NCBI RefSeq assembly: GCF_022179545.1
Contig: NZ_AP025518.1
Coordinates: 186,001-250,000, forward strand
Direction: 5' to 3'
DNA: 64,000 nucleotides
DNA from: Mycolicibacterium fortuitum subsp. fortuitum
GTDB lineage: Bacteria; Actinomycetota; Actinomycetes; Mycobacteriales; Mycobacteriaceae
Part shown: piece by piece, positions 16,849 to 25,927 of the stretch
Layout: the number at the start of each line of letters is the position of its first letter
Position numbering within the stretch: position 1 is the first letter of the stretch
Notes under the pieces: model-generated
The model's input: the letters and a program-made list of their open reading frames with translations, nothing else
Databases searched by the model: none
Told to the model about the DNA's origin: nothing
Program-made: the position numbers and the translations under genes

Positions 16849-19703
16849 TTCGCCTCCTCCAGCATTGCTACCGCAACCGACAGGCAGCGCTGCCTGACCT
16901 TTTCCCACTCGGCAGCTGCATCCGGATCCGACATCACGAAGTCGTGTTCGTCGGAGGGCTGCGGGTCGGCCAGCCGCCGCACCAACTGCGTGGCGACCCA
17001 TCTGCTCTTCGGGTTCTGCCCACAGTAATACCGGTCCATGCCCGACAACACCAGAGCTGCAGTCTCGGTTTCCATCGATTCGACGAGATCAGCAAACTCT
17101 TCAAAGTCCTTGGTGCTGTTGCGACACATGACCAGATAACTTTTCAGCCGCAGCGTTTCGGCCCCGGTCGGGATCTGCAGACGATCACCGGTCGGCAGCT
17201 GGACGTTGGTGGTCTCCACCGGTCCGAGGCGTTCCATCGGTGCGCGCTCCGCCTCGGCCTCGGCCTCCAGCGCGTCCACGGCAACCGAGAGCCTGCCCCG
17301 CCACATCGTCACCGGGTGCACCCCAGGGCAGCGTTTCGGCCCGCCCGGGCGCCGGGCCGCCAGCCGGGCAGACGGTTTGCTGCAGCCGCTGAACGCCAGG
17401 GGATCTGTGACGATGATCGTTTGCGGCGCAAGATGTTTCATCCGAGCGGCGGTGCGGACCATCATGCGCAGGTCCGATCCGCTGGGTCCCAGTGCGGAGA
17501 TGTCGTCGGGAATGATCACCAGATCGGTGACCTCGACCTTCGGCAACGGCTTCTCGAAGTCGACTTCGGGCAACAGCCGGTCCAGCCAGTGCGGCAGCCA
17601 CCAGTTCCACTCGTCGAACATCGCCATCAGGGCCGGCACGAGGATCAGCCGAACCACGGTCGCGTCGACGGCGATGGCCACCGCGCAGGCGACGCCGAGC
17701 TGGGCCACCAACGGCATGCCGGCAAAAGCGAACCCGATGAACACGGCGATCATGATCAACGCGGCGCTGGTGATGGTGCGTGCGCTGGTGCTGACCCCGT
17801 AGGCAACCGCGTCACGGGTGCTGTTGGTCTGCAGGAACCGTTCTCGGATCCGGGTGAGCAGAAAGATCTCGTAGTCCATCGACAGGCCGAAGGTCATCGC
17901 CAGGACCAACGGAGGAACGGTGCTGTCGAGGGAGCTGATCTTCTCGAAGCCGAGCTCCTCGAACCATCCCCATTGGAAGACGACCACGAGGCTGCCGTAG
18001 GCCGCGGCCACCGACAGCACTGTCATCAGCACGCCCTTGAGGGCCAGCAGCACCGACCGGATGGACACCAGCAGCATCACGAAGGCGATCAGTGCGACGA
18101 ACAGGAACACCAGCGGCTGCGTGCTGGAAACCCGGTCGTCGAAGTCCTTGATCAGCGCGGTCGGGCCACCGACGTCGACGCGCGCGTTGCTGCCCGCTGC
18201 CGCGGGCAGCTTGTCCCGCATCCAGTCGACGGACTCGCGGGCGGCCAGATCCTCCGGATCCACGGACAACACCGCTGACAAGAGCGCGCTGGTGTTGTTG
18301 TCGGCGAACACCGGCGGCTGCACGGCCTGAATGTTGGGTGCCCGCGTCATCTCCTGGCGCACCGAATCGAGGGCGGCGGTGCCCTTGGCGTCATCGGCGG
18401 TGCCCTCCGGGAAGGTCACCAAAACTCGCACCGGTCCGAGCGCACCGGGACCCAACGCGTCGGCGGCAGCGTTGACGCCGCCGCGGATCTCGTGGGTCGG
18501 CTCGAACTGGCGTTGCATGCTGTTGCCCAGCACCATCCCGAACGCCGGTGCCGCCAGGATCAACAGCAGGATCGTCGCGGCGACCGCCGAAGCCCACGGG
18601 CGGCGCATCACGGCGCCGGTCCAGCGGGTCCAGAACCTCGACTGGGTCGCCTCGGCGCGTCGTGACCAGTGCAGGTACGACGAGCGTTTGGCCGCTGCCT
18701 GCCCGAAGGTCGCAAGTACCGCCGGGGTCAGGGTGGTCGAGGTCAGCACGGCGACCGAGACGGCCAGGATCGCGCCGGTGGCCATCGACACCAACACCGG
18801 GGTGTTGATGATGTAGATGCCGGTGACCGAGGCGATCACGGTGAGACCCGACAGCGCCACGGCAAGGCCGGAGGTCGCCATCGCCGCGTCGACCGCGTCC
18901 GCCGGATCACGGCCGGCGCGCAACTCCTCGCGGTACCGCATCAGGATGAACAGCGAGTAGTCGACGGCCAGGGCGATACCGAACATCGACACCGTCGAGG
19001 TGACGAACACACTCATCTGCGTGTACATCGACAGCAGGTAGACCAGGCCCATGGTGACCACGACCGTGCAGATGCCGAGCACCAGCGGCAGCGCCGCGGC
19101 GGCCAGCGAGCCGAACACCGCCAGCAGCACGATCAACACGATCGGCAGGTTCCACTTCTCGGCCGCGGCGATGTCGTGCTTGGTGGCCTGGGTGGCGGCG
19201 GCGCCGAGCGCGCCCTGCCCGATCACGTAGTACTTGACCTTGCCGTTCTCACTCTCGCCCGGGTCCTCGCCGTGCACTCCCACCTTCTGTCGGAGTTGCT
19301 TGGCGATGTCGACGGCGCCGGTGTTGTTGAAGTCGAGTTGCAGGGTGATGACGTAGGGGCGGTCCGGCTGCGGGGCCGGCTGCTGCGGGTTGGGGACGAT
19401 CTTGACGCTGGGCACCTCGCCCGCGATCTTCTCCAGCTCGGACACCGCGGCGTTCATGTCCTCGAACGAGGCGTCTGCGCGGGGCGAGGCGATCAGGGCA
19501 AGCGGGGATGCGCCCTGGTCCGGAAAATGTTCCTCGAGCTGTCGCTGGACGTGGAGCGACTGTGAACCTTCGACGTCGAAACCGCCGCCGGTCAGATTGG
19601 ACGACTGGTCGATCGCGAGGTAGATCGAGGGCACCAGTAGCAACAACCATGTCGCGAAAACCGCCCAGCGGAATCTGCGCAGATAGCTGCTCAGGCGCAT
19701 CAT
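16845..19703 (-). CDS. mmpL11: Lipid/haem transporter MmpL11
   Basis: 952 residues, an RND-type MmpL with 12 membrane helices. The proton-relay Asp-Tyr pairs are visible in FGIALAVDYSLFI (D248-Y249) and in FGLSMDYEIFLL of the second half. MmpL11 exports monomeromycolyl diacylglycerol and long wax esters and is linked to haem uptake together with Rv0203 and MmpL3. The C-terminal cytosolic tail is long (about 200 residues). Divergent haemophore-like genes lie 280 bp away, fitting the haem link. It is followed by the coupled low-complexity gene. Confidence 0.95.
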   Translation of the reverse strand: MMRLSSYLRRFRWAVFATWLLLLVPSIYLAIDQSSNLTGGGFDVEGSQSLHVQRQLEEHFPDQGASPLALIASPRADASFEDMNAAVSELEKIAGEVPSVKIVPNPQQPAPQPDRPYVITLQLDFNNTGAVDIAKQLRQKVGVHGEDPGESENGKVKYYVIGQGALGAAATQATKHDIAAAEKWNLPIVLIVLLAVFGSLAAAALPLVLGICTVVVTMGLVYLLSMYTQMSVFVTSTVSMFGIALAVDYSLFILMRYREELRAGRDPADAVDAAMATSGLAVALSGLTVIASVTGIYIINTPVLVSMATGAILAVSVAVLTSTTLTPAVLATFGQAAAKRSSYLHWSRRAEATQSRFWTRWTGAVMRRPWASAVAATILLLILAAPAFGMVLGNSMQRQFEPTHEIRGGVNAAADALGPGALGPVRVLVTFPEGTADDAKGTAALDSVRQEMTRAPNIQAVQPPVFADNNTSALLSAVLSVDPEDLAARESVDWMRDKLPAAAGSNARVDVGGPTALIKDFDDRVSSTQPLVFLFVALIAFVMLLVSIRSVLLALKGVLMTVLSVAAAYGSLVVVFQWGWFEELGFEKISSLDSTVPPLVLAMTFGLSMDYEIFLLTRIRERFLQTNSTRDAVAYGVSTSARTITSAALIMIAVFIGFAFAGMPLVAQLGVACAVAIAVDATVVRLILVPALMAMFDEWNWWLPHWLDRLLPEVDFEKPLPKVEVTDLVIIPDDISALGPSGSDLRMMVRTAARMKHLAPQTIIVTDPLAFSGCSKPSARLAARRPGGPKRCPGVHPVTMWRGRLSVAVDALEAEAEAERAPMERLGPVETTNVQLPTGDRLQIPTGAETLRLKSYLVMCRNSTKDFEEFADLVESMETETAALVLSGMDRYYCGQNPKSRWVATQLVRRLADPQPSDEHDFVMSDPDAAAEWEKVRQRCLSVAVAMLEEAK

Positions 19704-19895
19704 GAACTGCTGGATGCGACTTCCCCGCTTTCTCCCCCCGCCATGGCTGGGCGTGTCCTGGCTTGTGTCAGCGAGAGCGTACCTCTACCGGTGTAGTGTG
19801 GCTCGCTCTCTGCAGGTTCTGAGATATCCCTGAGATGTTCACAGTGATATCCACAGCTGACGCCCGTAGCGTTACGTCGGCGCCGCTGACGAAGC

Positions 19896-19911
19896 CGCTA
19901 ACGATTTAGCG
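19896..19911. repeat. Palindrome in mmpL11/haemophore intergenic region
   Basis: CGCTAA-CGAT-TTAGCG is a perfect inverted repeat, with a further GACGA/TCGTC pairing outside it. It lies about 70 nt upstream of the haemophore start inside the 279-bp divergent spacer. It may be a regulator site or a 5' leader hairpin. No iron-box-like sequence was recognised nearby. Confidence 0.4.
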
Positions 19912-19982
19912 TCGTCCGGCGATTAGCCAAGGACGACCCCGGCTGACGTGTACGCCGGGGCCCACGCTGAAGGAGTTCTTCC

Positions 19983-20540
19983 ATGCAACCGACCAACGGT
20001 GGATTGCGCCGCACGCTGGCCGTCGCTCTCGCGGCGACCGCTGCAGGCGGTGCGACGGTGGCCGCGCTCATGGTTCCGTCCGCCACTGCTGCGACCGATC
20101 CGTGTGCGGCCAGTGAGGTCGCCCGTACCGCAGGCGGGGTGGCCACCAACATCGGCAACTACCTGGAGATGCACCCGCAGACCAACCAGGCACTCACCAC
20201 GATCAGTCAGCAGCAGGGTGGGGCTCAGTCGATCGCGGCCCTCAAGTCCTACTTCGACGCCAACCCGCAGGCCGCCAAGGACATCCAGCAGTTGCAGCAG
20301 CCCCTGGCCACCCTGGGCGCACGTTGCAAGCTGCCGGTCACCCTGCCGCAGCTCATGGGCTTGGTGCAGGCCACCCAATCCCAAGGCGGCGCAGCTACGG
20401 GCGGTTTGCCGGCAAGCTTGCCCTCGGCGCAGAACGTCGGGGTCCCCGGCGTTGCCGTACCCGCGCAATCGTCGCCGGCCTCGGCCGTGCGACCGGGCTC
20501 CGGTCCGCTTCCCGGTCCCGCCGCGGCCTCGACGCGTTAG
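19983..20540 (+). CDS. Secreted MHB-domain haemophore-like protein with Pro/Ala/Ser tail
   Basis: 185 residues. A signal peptide ends near residues 36-37 (VPSATAA). The mature part is a small helical domain with a disulfide pair C41/C115, the Y60-x3-H64 motif (NYLEMH) and FDANPQAAKDI. This is the mycobacterial haem-binding (haemophore) domain known from Rv0203. The third ligand of Rv0203 (a His about 25 residues on) is not present; K88 is at the aligned position. The last 55 residues are a Pro/Ser/Ala-rich tail. AAGGAG at 19970-19975 supports the start. It probably delivers haem to MmpL11/MmpL3 outside the membrane. Confidence 0.85.
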   Translation: MQPTNGGLRRTLAVALAATAAGGATVAALMVPSATAATDPCAASEVARTAGGVATNIGNYLEMHPQTNQALTTISQQQGGAQSIAALKSYFDANPQAAKDIQQLQQPLATLGARCKLPVTLPQLMGLVQATQSQGGAATGGLPASLPSAQNVGVPGVAVPAQSSPASAVRPGSGPLPGPAAASTR

Positions 20541-20707
20541 TCCGCGGCCGACGCGTCGCCGGAGGTGACACGCCTGAACTGCGGTTTCATGCACCGACGC
20601 GACGGTTTGCGCGCAAGGCAGGAAAGTCGTCAAGGATTCTGCTTAGCTTTCCTTCAGCCGTTAACCGTTTGGGGTTACGGCCTCCCATCCGATGAAGGAG
20701 CTTGACC

Positions 20708-21088
20708 ATGTTGCTCTCGGCCCGAAACGCGCGGCGCGTGGTAGCTGGCGTGGCCGGCGCCGGCGCGGTAGCCGGTGCGATGCTGTTCGGCGCCGTCCCG
20801 TCGGCGCTTGCCGACCCGGCGGACAATCCCCCCAACTGCACCGCCGCCGACCTGGCCGGCGTGGCTTCGGGTGTATCGGCGTCGACCTCGGCGTACCTGT
20901 TCACCCATCCCGATGTGAACAACTTCTTCACCAGCCTCGAAGGCCTGCCGCGCGAAGAGGTCCGCACCAAGGTGCACGACTACCTGGAAGCCAACCCGCA
21001 GACCAAGGCCGAGCTGACCGGGATCCGCCAGCCGCTGGTAGACCTGAAGAACCGCTGCGGCGAAGCTCCGGCTCCCTCCATCCCGTAA
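20708..21088 (+). CDS. Secreted MHB-domain haemophore (Rv0203-like)
   Basis: 126 residues. The signal peptide ends at SALA-DP (about residue 35). A compact domain with C44/C117 follows, with Y63-x3-H67 (AYLFTH) and H90 (VHDYLEANP), a full Tyr-His-His set like that of Rv0203. It binds haem extracellularly and should hand it to the MmpL transporters. AAGGAG at 20695-20700 sits 7 nt before ATG 20708; a TTG two codons earlier is too close to the site. It may share a transcript with the preceding haemophore-like gene, although a 167-bp gap leaves room for its own promoter. Confidence 0.9.
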   Translation: MLLSARNARRVVAGVAGAGAVAGAMLFGAVPSALADPADNPPNCTAADLAGVASGVSASTSAYLFTHPDVNNFFTSLEGLPREEVRTKVHDYLEANPQTKAELTGIRQPLVDLKNRCGEAPAPSIP

Positions 21089-21131
21089 CCGAGTGCGGGT
21101 GGAAGCAACCCCCGCCAGCGGCGAAGGACAC

Positions 21132-21833
21132 GTGACACCCGAGAGCGTGAACCGCACGGTGCTGATGGTCGACGACGACCCGGATGTGCGTACCTCGGTT
21201 GCCCGCGGACTGCGGCATTCGGGGTTCGACGTCCGGGTCGCGGCGTCCGGCAAGGAGGCACTGCGCCTGTTGTCGAACGAGTCGCACGATGCGCTCGTCC
21301 TCGACGTTCAGATGCCCGAACTCGACGGAGTCGCCGTTGTCACCGCCTTGCGGGCACTGGGCAACGACATTCCCATCTGTGTGCTGTCGGCACGCGACAC
21401 CGTCAACGACCGCATCGCGGGGCTGGAAGCCGGCGCCGACGACTACCTGACCAAGCCGTTCGATCTCGGTGAACTCGTGGCGCGGCTCAACGCCTTGTTG
21501 CGCCGGGCCAGCCACACCGATCGTCCGTCGGACACCATGACCGTCGGGGCGCTGACCATTGACACCGCCCGCCGGTTGGTGTTCGTCGACGGGGACCGTG
21601 TCGATCTGACCAAGCGGGAATTCGACCTGCTGGCCGTGCTGGCGGAGAACGCCGGCGTGGTGTTGTCGCGGCAACGGTTGCTCGAGCTGGTCTGGGGATA
21701 CGACTTCGACGTGGACACCAACGTGGCCGACGTCTTCATCTCCTATCTGCGTCGCAAGCTCGAGCGGCCCGAAGTGCCCCGGGTGATCCACACCGTCCGG
21801 GGCATCGGGTACGTCCTGCGGGAAGATGCGTGA
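21132..21833 (+). CDS. PrrA-like response regulator (OmpR family)
   Basis: 233 residues from GTG 21132. The receiver domain has acidic D14-D16, phospho-acceptor D58 ([12 protein letters not shown]) and the TKPF Lys. The winged helix includes [20 protein letters not shown] and the [14 protein letters not shown] recognition helix. It closely resembles PrrA of M. tuberculosis ([20 protein letters not shown]), but the locus is that of an extra PrrAB pair seen in fast growers, so I leave the symbol out. It acts with the kinase at 21885. GAAGGA lies just before the chosen start; GTG 21093 is an alternative. It may regulate the adjacent haemophore genes. Confidence 0.88.
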   Translation: MTPESVNRTVLMVDDDPDVRTSVARGLRHSGFDVRVAASGKEALRLLSNESHDALVLDVQMPELDGVAVVTALRALGNDIPICVLSARDTVNDRIAGLEAGADDYLTKPFDLGELVARLNALLRRASHTDRPSDTMTVGALTIDTARRLVFVDGDRVDLTKREFDLLAVLAENAGVVLSRQRLLELVWGYDFDVDTNVADVFISYLRRKLERPEVPRVIHTVRGIGYVLREDA

Positions 21834-21839
21834 GGGTCC

Positions 21840-21863
21840 GCGACGATGGATGCGACGATGGAT
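21840..21863 (+). repeat. Tandem 12-bp direct repeat between prrA- and prrB-like genes
   Basis: GCGACGATGGAT occurs twice head to tail with no mismatch in the short spacer after the regulator stop. It could be a replication-slippage product. The spacer is otherwise plain. Confidence 0.8.
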
Positions 21864-21884
21864 CACGTGGGGAACTCGCAGTAG

Positions 21885-23225
21885 GTGCGGATCTTCAGCT
21901 TCATCCGTTCCGCATCGTTGCGCACCAGGGTCGCGGTGGCCTCGGCGTTGGCAGCTGCGGCGGTGGTCGCGGTGTTCACCATGCTGACGTCGTTGGCGTT
22001 GGCCAACAACGATTCCAAACAGCTCGACCGCAGGCTCGATGCGATCGTCGACGCCAGCATCAACCCTGAGCATCTGCAAGATCCGACGCGGGGAGTGCTG
22101 ACCACCGGCCGGTCGCGTTCGACGGGGCAGGTGGTGTTTCAACGGGGCTTCCAGTTGCCCGCGTTGCCGCCGGGCACCGAAACCGTCGAGGTCAACGGCG
22201 TCGATTACCGCGTGCGCACCGTCCACGTGGATCAGCACGGTGGCGTGCTGATGTCCATCGGCATTCGTGCGGACAGTATCTTGTTGAGTCCCAACAGGAT
22301 TCCGTTGTACACCGGGTTCGGCGTGGCCACCGTGCTGGTGGCGGCGGGGCTTGGCTGGCTACTGGCCGGGCCGGCCATCCGGCCACTGCGCAAGCTCACC
22401 GAGCACACCTCGAAGCTCGACAGCGGCACCGACACGATGCCGAAGGTGCGCGGCGTGCGGGAGGCCGAGGACCTCTCGGAGGCGATGGCCGGCATGCTCA
22501 CCCGCTTGGCCGCCGCGCAGCGCGCCACCACCAATTCCCTTCAAGCGGCACAGGATTTCGCTGCCAACGCCGCCCACGAACTGCGCACCCCGCTCACGGC
22601 GATGCGCGCCGACCTGGACACCCTGCGCATCCACAATCTGCCGGAATCCGAACGGGACGAGGTGGTGGCCGACCTGGCCAGGGCGCAACGCCGGGTCGAG
22701 GCGATCATCACCGCGCTGGGCCAACTTGCCTCGGGTCAACTCGCCCAGGCCGAGGACCGTGAACTGATCGACATCGCCGACCTGCTCGACCGGGTGGTCC
22801 GGGAGAACGCGCGGGGCAGTGAGCATGTGGGCATCGAGGTGCACGTGGCCGACGACATCGGCCTGGTCATGGGCTGGCCCGGCGGCCTGCGCATCGCGGT
22901 GGACAATCTCGTGCGCAACGCCATCGTTCACGGCGAGGCGACTCGGATCGTACTGACCGCTCACCACCGCGATGGGTTCCTGGTCATCATCGTCGACGAC
23001 AACGGGCGTGGACTACCGGTCGAGGAGCACCAGACCGTATTGGGGAGGTTCCGCCGCGGCAGCACCGCGATGGCGGGCGGCTCGGGACTGGGCTTGGCGC
23101 TGGTGGCGCAGCAGGCTCAGCTGCACGGCGGCGAGATCACCTTGTCCGACGGGCCGCTCGGTGGCTTGCGGGCGACGTTGACGGTAGCGATCTCGCCGGC
23201 AGAGGGCGCGGCTCAGGCAGACTGA
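21885..23225 (+). CDS. PrrB-like sensor histidine kinase
   Basis: 446 residues, inner membrane. Two membrane helices (about 15-40 and 140-162) flank a periplasmic sensor of about 100 residues. A HAMP domain, the dimerisation helix with phospho-accepting H231 (AANAAHELRTPLTAM) and an ATPase domain with N, G1 (DDNGRGLP) and G2 (GSGLGLALV) boxes follow. GTG 21885 is the earliest possible start because a TAG stop immediately precedes it. It pairs with the PrrA-like regulator, 51 bp away. The signal is unknown. Its 3' end overlaps the convergent DUF3054 gene by 13 bp. Confidence 0.9.
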   Translation: MRIFSFIRSASLRTRVAVASALAAAAVVAVFTMLTSLALANNDSKQLDRRLDAIVDASINPEHLQDPTRGVLTTGRSRSTGQVVFQRGFQLPALPPGTETVEVNGVDYRVRTVHVDQHGGVLMSIGIRADSILLSPNRIPLYTGFGVATVLVAAGLGWLLAGPAIRPLRKLTEHTSKLDSGTDTMPKVRGVREAEDLSEAMAGMLTRLAAAQRATTNSLQAAQDFAANAAHELRTPLTAMRADLDTLRIHNLPESERDEVVADLARAQRRVEAIITALGQLASGQLAQAEDRELIDIADLLDRVVRENARGSEHVGIEVHVADDIGLVMGWPGGLRIAVDNLVRNAIVHGEATRIVLTAHHRDGFLVIIVDDNGRGLPVEEHQTVLGRFRRGSTAMAGGSGLGLALVAQQAQLHGGEITLSDGPLGGLRATLTVAISPAEGAAQAD

Positions 23226-23578
23226 CGGCGCCGCACCGCAGCGAGCACACCCCGCCAGCCCAGCAGCAGCACCGCGGTTGCCAGTGAAGCGACCACGATG
23301 AAGCTGACGGCCACACCGGCCGAGGTCAGCTTGCGCAGCACCATCCCGACCACCACCGTGCTGATCCACACCACGATCCCTGTGGGGGCCAGCGACGTCG
23401 GCCGCTGCCACCCGCGGGAGATCAGCCAGCCCACCACGGTTCCGGTCAGAAACGGCCACGCCGTCTCGGCGATGCCGGCTACCGTGATGCCCTCCGCGTG
23501 GCTGCGCCGCCCGATCGTGCAGAACACCACCACGCAGATCAGGTCGGCCAGGAACGACAGGCCGCTAGCTCGTCGCAT
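23213..23578 (-). CDS. DUF3054 membrane protein
   Basis: 121 residues with four membrane helices and the DUF3054 features CTIGRRSHAEG near the N-terminus and AWPFLTGTVVGWLISRGW in helix 2. Function unknown. The start overlaps the end of the M23-like lipoprotein gene by 14 nt, making it the third gene of a minus-strand unit beginning at 25856. Confidence 0.85.
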   Translation of the reverse strand: MRRASGLSFLADLICVVVFCTIGRRSHAEGITVAGIAETAWPFLTGTVVGWLISRGWQRPTSLAPTGIVVWISTVVVGMVLRKLTSAGVAVSFIVVASLATAVLLLGWRGVLAAVRRRQSA

Positions 23579-24764
23579 AGCTCATCACATCCAATACCAG
23601 TGGGCTCACGTCGGTTTGGTCGCGCTCGGCGAAGCCCGGTTGCCGTGCGGCCGGCTTGCCGTCGAACAGCGCATCGGCGGCGGCCAGTGAGGTGAGCCGC
23701 GAATCGAGCCGGAACGATTTGAAGGTAAATGGTAAGCCATTGGAAGCCAACGGATCCGGTCCGTCCATCACGTGGAAGTGCAGGTGCGGTGCGTCGGAGT
23801 TGCCCGAGTTGCCCAACGCGCCGACGACCTGCCCGGTACTGAGCTTGTCCCCGGGCTTGACCTTGAGGCTGTTCGGCTGCAGGTGTGCGTAGAAGGCGTA
23901 GTTCCCGTCGCCGATGTCCTGCACGATGTGGTTGCCGCCGTACTGCTGCAGGGTCAGTCCTTGCGGCGTGACGCCGGGCACCTGCTCGTTGAGGCCGTCG
24001 AGCACCGCGACCACGGGTCCGTCGGCCACCGCGTGGACCTCGGCGCCGAAATACGGGTAGCTCGTGACCTTGGACCGGTCGCCGGCGGATATCCGGCCGT
24101 CAGCACCCAGTTGGACGTAGTCGATGGCGAATCGTTCTGCCGCCCAGACTTTTCCGTTGATCGGATTGAGGGCCTTCCGGTGCGGTGTCATGTCGCAGCA
24201 ACTGTTCGCGTCGACCCAGTTGTCCCCGGTCAGCGGCGGGGCGATGGACACCGGCTTGCGGGTCTGTACAGACACCGGCGCCACGGATTCGGTCAGGTTC
24301 GGCGGGACGAGCGGTGGCATCGGCTTGGCCACCGTGATCGCGAGTTCATGGGTGAGTTCGGCCGGCACCTGAGCCGGATCGTCGGCGATCACGTCCAGCC
24401 ACACATAGGCACTCTGGCCGGGGGTGAGTACGTTGGTGCCGACCGCGGAATTGCCCACCGCCCTCGTCCAGTACTTGAGGCTGTCCCCGGACAGGGTGAG
24501 CAGCTTACGGTCGCCGGCCGAGGTGCTCAGCGAGTTGAGGGTGACCACGCCCGGTGAGGTGTTGGTCAGCATCAGCTCGTAGGCCAGATGGGTGCGACCA
24601 TCTGTGGCCGCCACCGGGACGGGCTCGGCCAGTACCGATCCCACCACCGGCGTGACCACCGGCGGTGGCGTGGTGGTGGTCGTGGACTCCGATTGCGGAC
24701 TCTGTGTCGAGGAACATCCCGCCAACGTCAGCGCGAGCACGGCCAGGGGGTACCGGATTCGCAT
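23565..24764 (-). CDS. Lipoprotein with M23-type (LytM) domain
   Basis: 399 residues. Lipobox LAGC (C17) marks a lipid-anchored exported protein. A Thr/Pro linker and an Ig-like domain (about 45-150) come first, then an M23 domain (about 180-340) with HLHFH (H327, H329), YAHLQP (H294) and RFAIDY. In active LytM enzymes the latter is HxxxD; here R211 replaces the first zinc ligand while D215 is kept. It may therefore be a non-catalytic LytM factor that activates amidases, or a variant enzyme. It sits 9 nt downstream of the UPF0104 gene and overlaps DUF3054. Confidence 0.85.
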   Translation of the reverse strand: MRIRYPLAVLALTLAGCSSTQSPQSESTTTTTPPPVVTPVVGSVLAEPVPVAATDGRTHLAYELMLTNTSPGVVTLNSLSTSAGDRKLLTLSGDSLKYWTRAVGNSAVGTNVLTPGQSAYVWLDVIADDPAQVPAELTHELAITVAKPMPPLVPPNLTESVAPVSVQTRKPVSIAPPLTGDNWVDANSCCDMTPHRKALNPINGKVWAAERFAIDYVQLGADGRISAGDRSKVTSYPYFGAEVHAVADGPVVAVLDGLNEQVPGVTPQGLTLQQYGGNHIVQDIGDGNYAFYAHLQPNSLKVKPGDKLSTGQVVGALGNSGNSDAPHLHFHVMDGPDPLASNGLPFTFKSFRLDSRLTSLAAADALFDGKPAARQPGFAERDQTDVSPLVLDVMSYATS

Positions 24765-24773
24765 GGACGTCTC

Positions 24774-25856
24774 CTAATGCTCGGATTCGGGTTGGGCGGG
24801 AGGGGTGCCGGCGTCGGGGTCGACGTCCTTCTCCGTGCGGAACATGAAGAAGAACACCACCCAACCGATCGCGGAGATGAAGATCCAGCTCACCAGGCGG
24901 TAGATCAGCATCGCCGAGATCGCCGAGGCCAGCGTCATCCCGGAGGAGACCAGCCCGGGCACCAGCACGGCCTCCACCACGAGCAGCCCGCCCGGCATCA
25001 GCGGGATCGAGCCGACGGCCCGGGCCGCGGCATAGGCGACGGTCACACCGGCCAGCGACGGATGGCCACCTGCGGCGTAGCAGGCGAATGCCAGACAGGC
25101 CACGTCGGCGATCCAGTTGAACATCGACCAACTGAACGCCACGGCGAGGTCCCGCCGGCCCAGGCTGACCGACTCGAGTTGCTGCAGGATCTCACGCCAC
25201 TTGGCCAGGCCGGTGTCTGCGGGCTTGCCGCGCAACGAGTTCACCCACGACAAGACCTTGGCACCGATGCCGTCGATCAGTTCCGGCCTGGTGGCCACGG
25301 CCTGCGCCAGCAGGATGATCGCCAGGAACGCGCCCAGTGAAAAGATGAGCGACAGTGGGTTTTTGCTGGCCCCGAGCAGGAGTGCCCCGCCGAGACCGAG
25401 CAGTGCCAGACCGACGATCTGCAGCACTCCCGACATCACCAGCTGCCAGGAGGCCACCAGCGGTGAGGCGCCCCAGATCCGTTGTTGGCGGTAGACGAAC
25501 GTCGCCGAGAGCACCGGGCCGCCGGGCATCGTGGTGGACAGCGCGTTGCCGGCGTAGAAGGCGGCTTCCGACCGCCACTGCTTGACGGGCACCCCGGCCG
25601 AGCGCAACAGGGTCCGCTGGATCTGGGCGAAGCTGTGCATCGAGCCCATCGCGGCGCCCACGGCCGCCAGCACCCACCACACGTTCGCCGTCAGCAGGCT
25701 GCGCCACGCCTTGGCCAGTTGGTCCCAGACCAGGGTCACCTCGACGGCGAGCACCGTGACCGCCAGAGCGATGATCACCCACCGCACCCACCAGTACTTG
25801 CCGCGCGTGGAGCCTGCCCGGTCCCGGGCTGTGTCGGCCGGCGCGTCCTGTGACAC
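24774..25856 (-). CDS. UPF0104/LPG-synthase-type integral membrane protein (Rv0204c-like)
   Basis: 360 residues with about eight membrane helices. Family marks are GNALSTTMPGGPVLSATFVY and the later AYAAARAVGSIPLMPGGLLV, PGG-containing segments typical of lysylphosphatidylglycerol synthetase transmembrane regions (flippase-like). There is no catalytic aminoacyl-transfer domain, so a lipid-handling or flippase-type role is an inference. GTG 25856 is the start: a TACCCT -10 lies exactly 7 nt upstream, giving a leaderless mRNA. It heads the operon with the M23-like lipoprotein and DUF3054. Confidence 0.85.
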   Translation of the reverse strand: MSQDAPADTARDRAGSTRGKYWWVRWVIIALAVTVLAVEVTLVWDQLAKAWRSLLTANVWWVLAAVGAAMGSMHSFAQIQRTLLRSAGVPVKQWRSEAAFYAGNALSTTMPGGPVLSATFVYRQQRIWGASPLVASWQLVMSGVLQIVGLALLGLGGALLLGASKNPLSLIFSLGAFLAIILLAQAVATRPELIDGIGAKVLSWVNSLRGKPADTGLAKWREILQQLESVSLGRRDLAVAFSWSMFNWIADVACLAFACYAAGGHPSLAGVTVAYAAARAVGSIPLMPGGLLVVEAVLVPGLVSSGMTLASAISAMLIYRLVSWIFISAIGWVVFFFMFRTEKDVDPDAGTPPAQPESEH

Positions 25857-25863
25857 GCCCTAC

Positions 25864-25921
25864 AGGGTAACCGCGCAGGTCGTGTCGACATCGCCGCTTG
25901 CTGGGCGCGCCGCATTACGCT
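25864..25921. promoter_or_regulatory. Divergent leaderless promoter pair
   Basis: On the minus strand TACCCT (25869-25864) is 7 nt before GTG 25856. On the plus strand TACGCT (25916-25921) is 6 nt before ATG 25928. Both genes therefore start transcription at or next to their start codons from a 71-bp spacer. Confidence 0.55.
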
Positions 25922-25927
25922 ACCGAG

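Noticed and set aside
16395..18278. Long open frame antisense to mmpL11 (over 600 codons)
   Set aside because: Rich in Arg, His, Gly and Gln with no family features; an artefact of high-GC codon use opposite mmpL11.
20607..20616. TTGCGCGCAA palindrome before the second haemophore
   Set aside because: Only 10 bp and GC-rich; expected by chance in such DNA.
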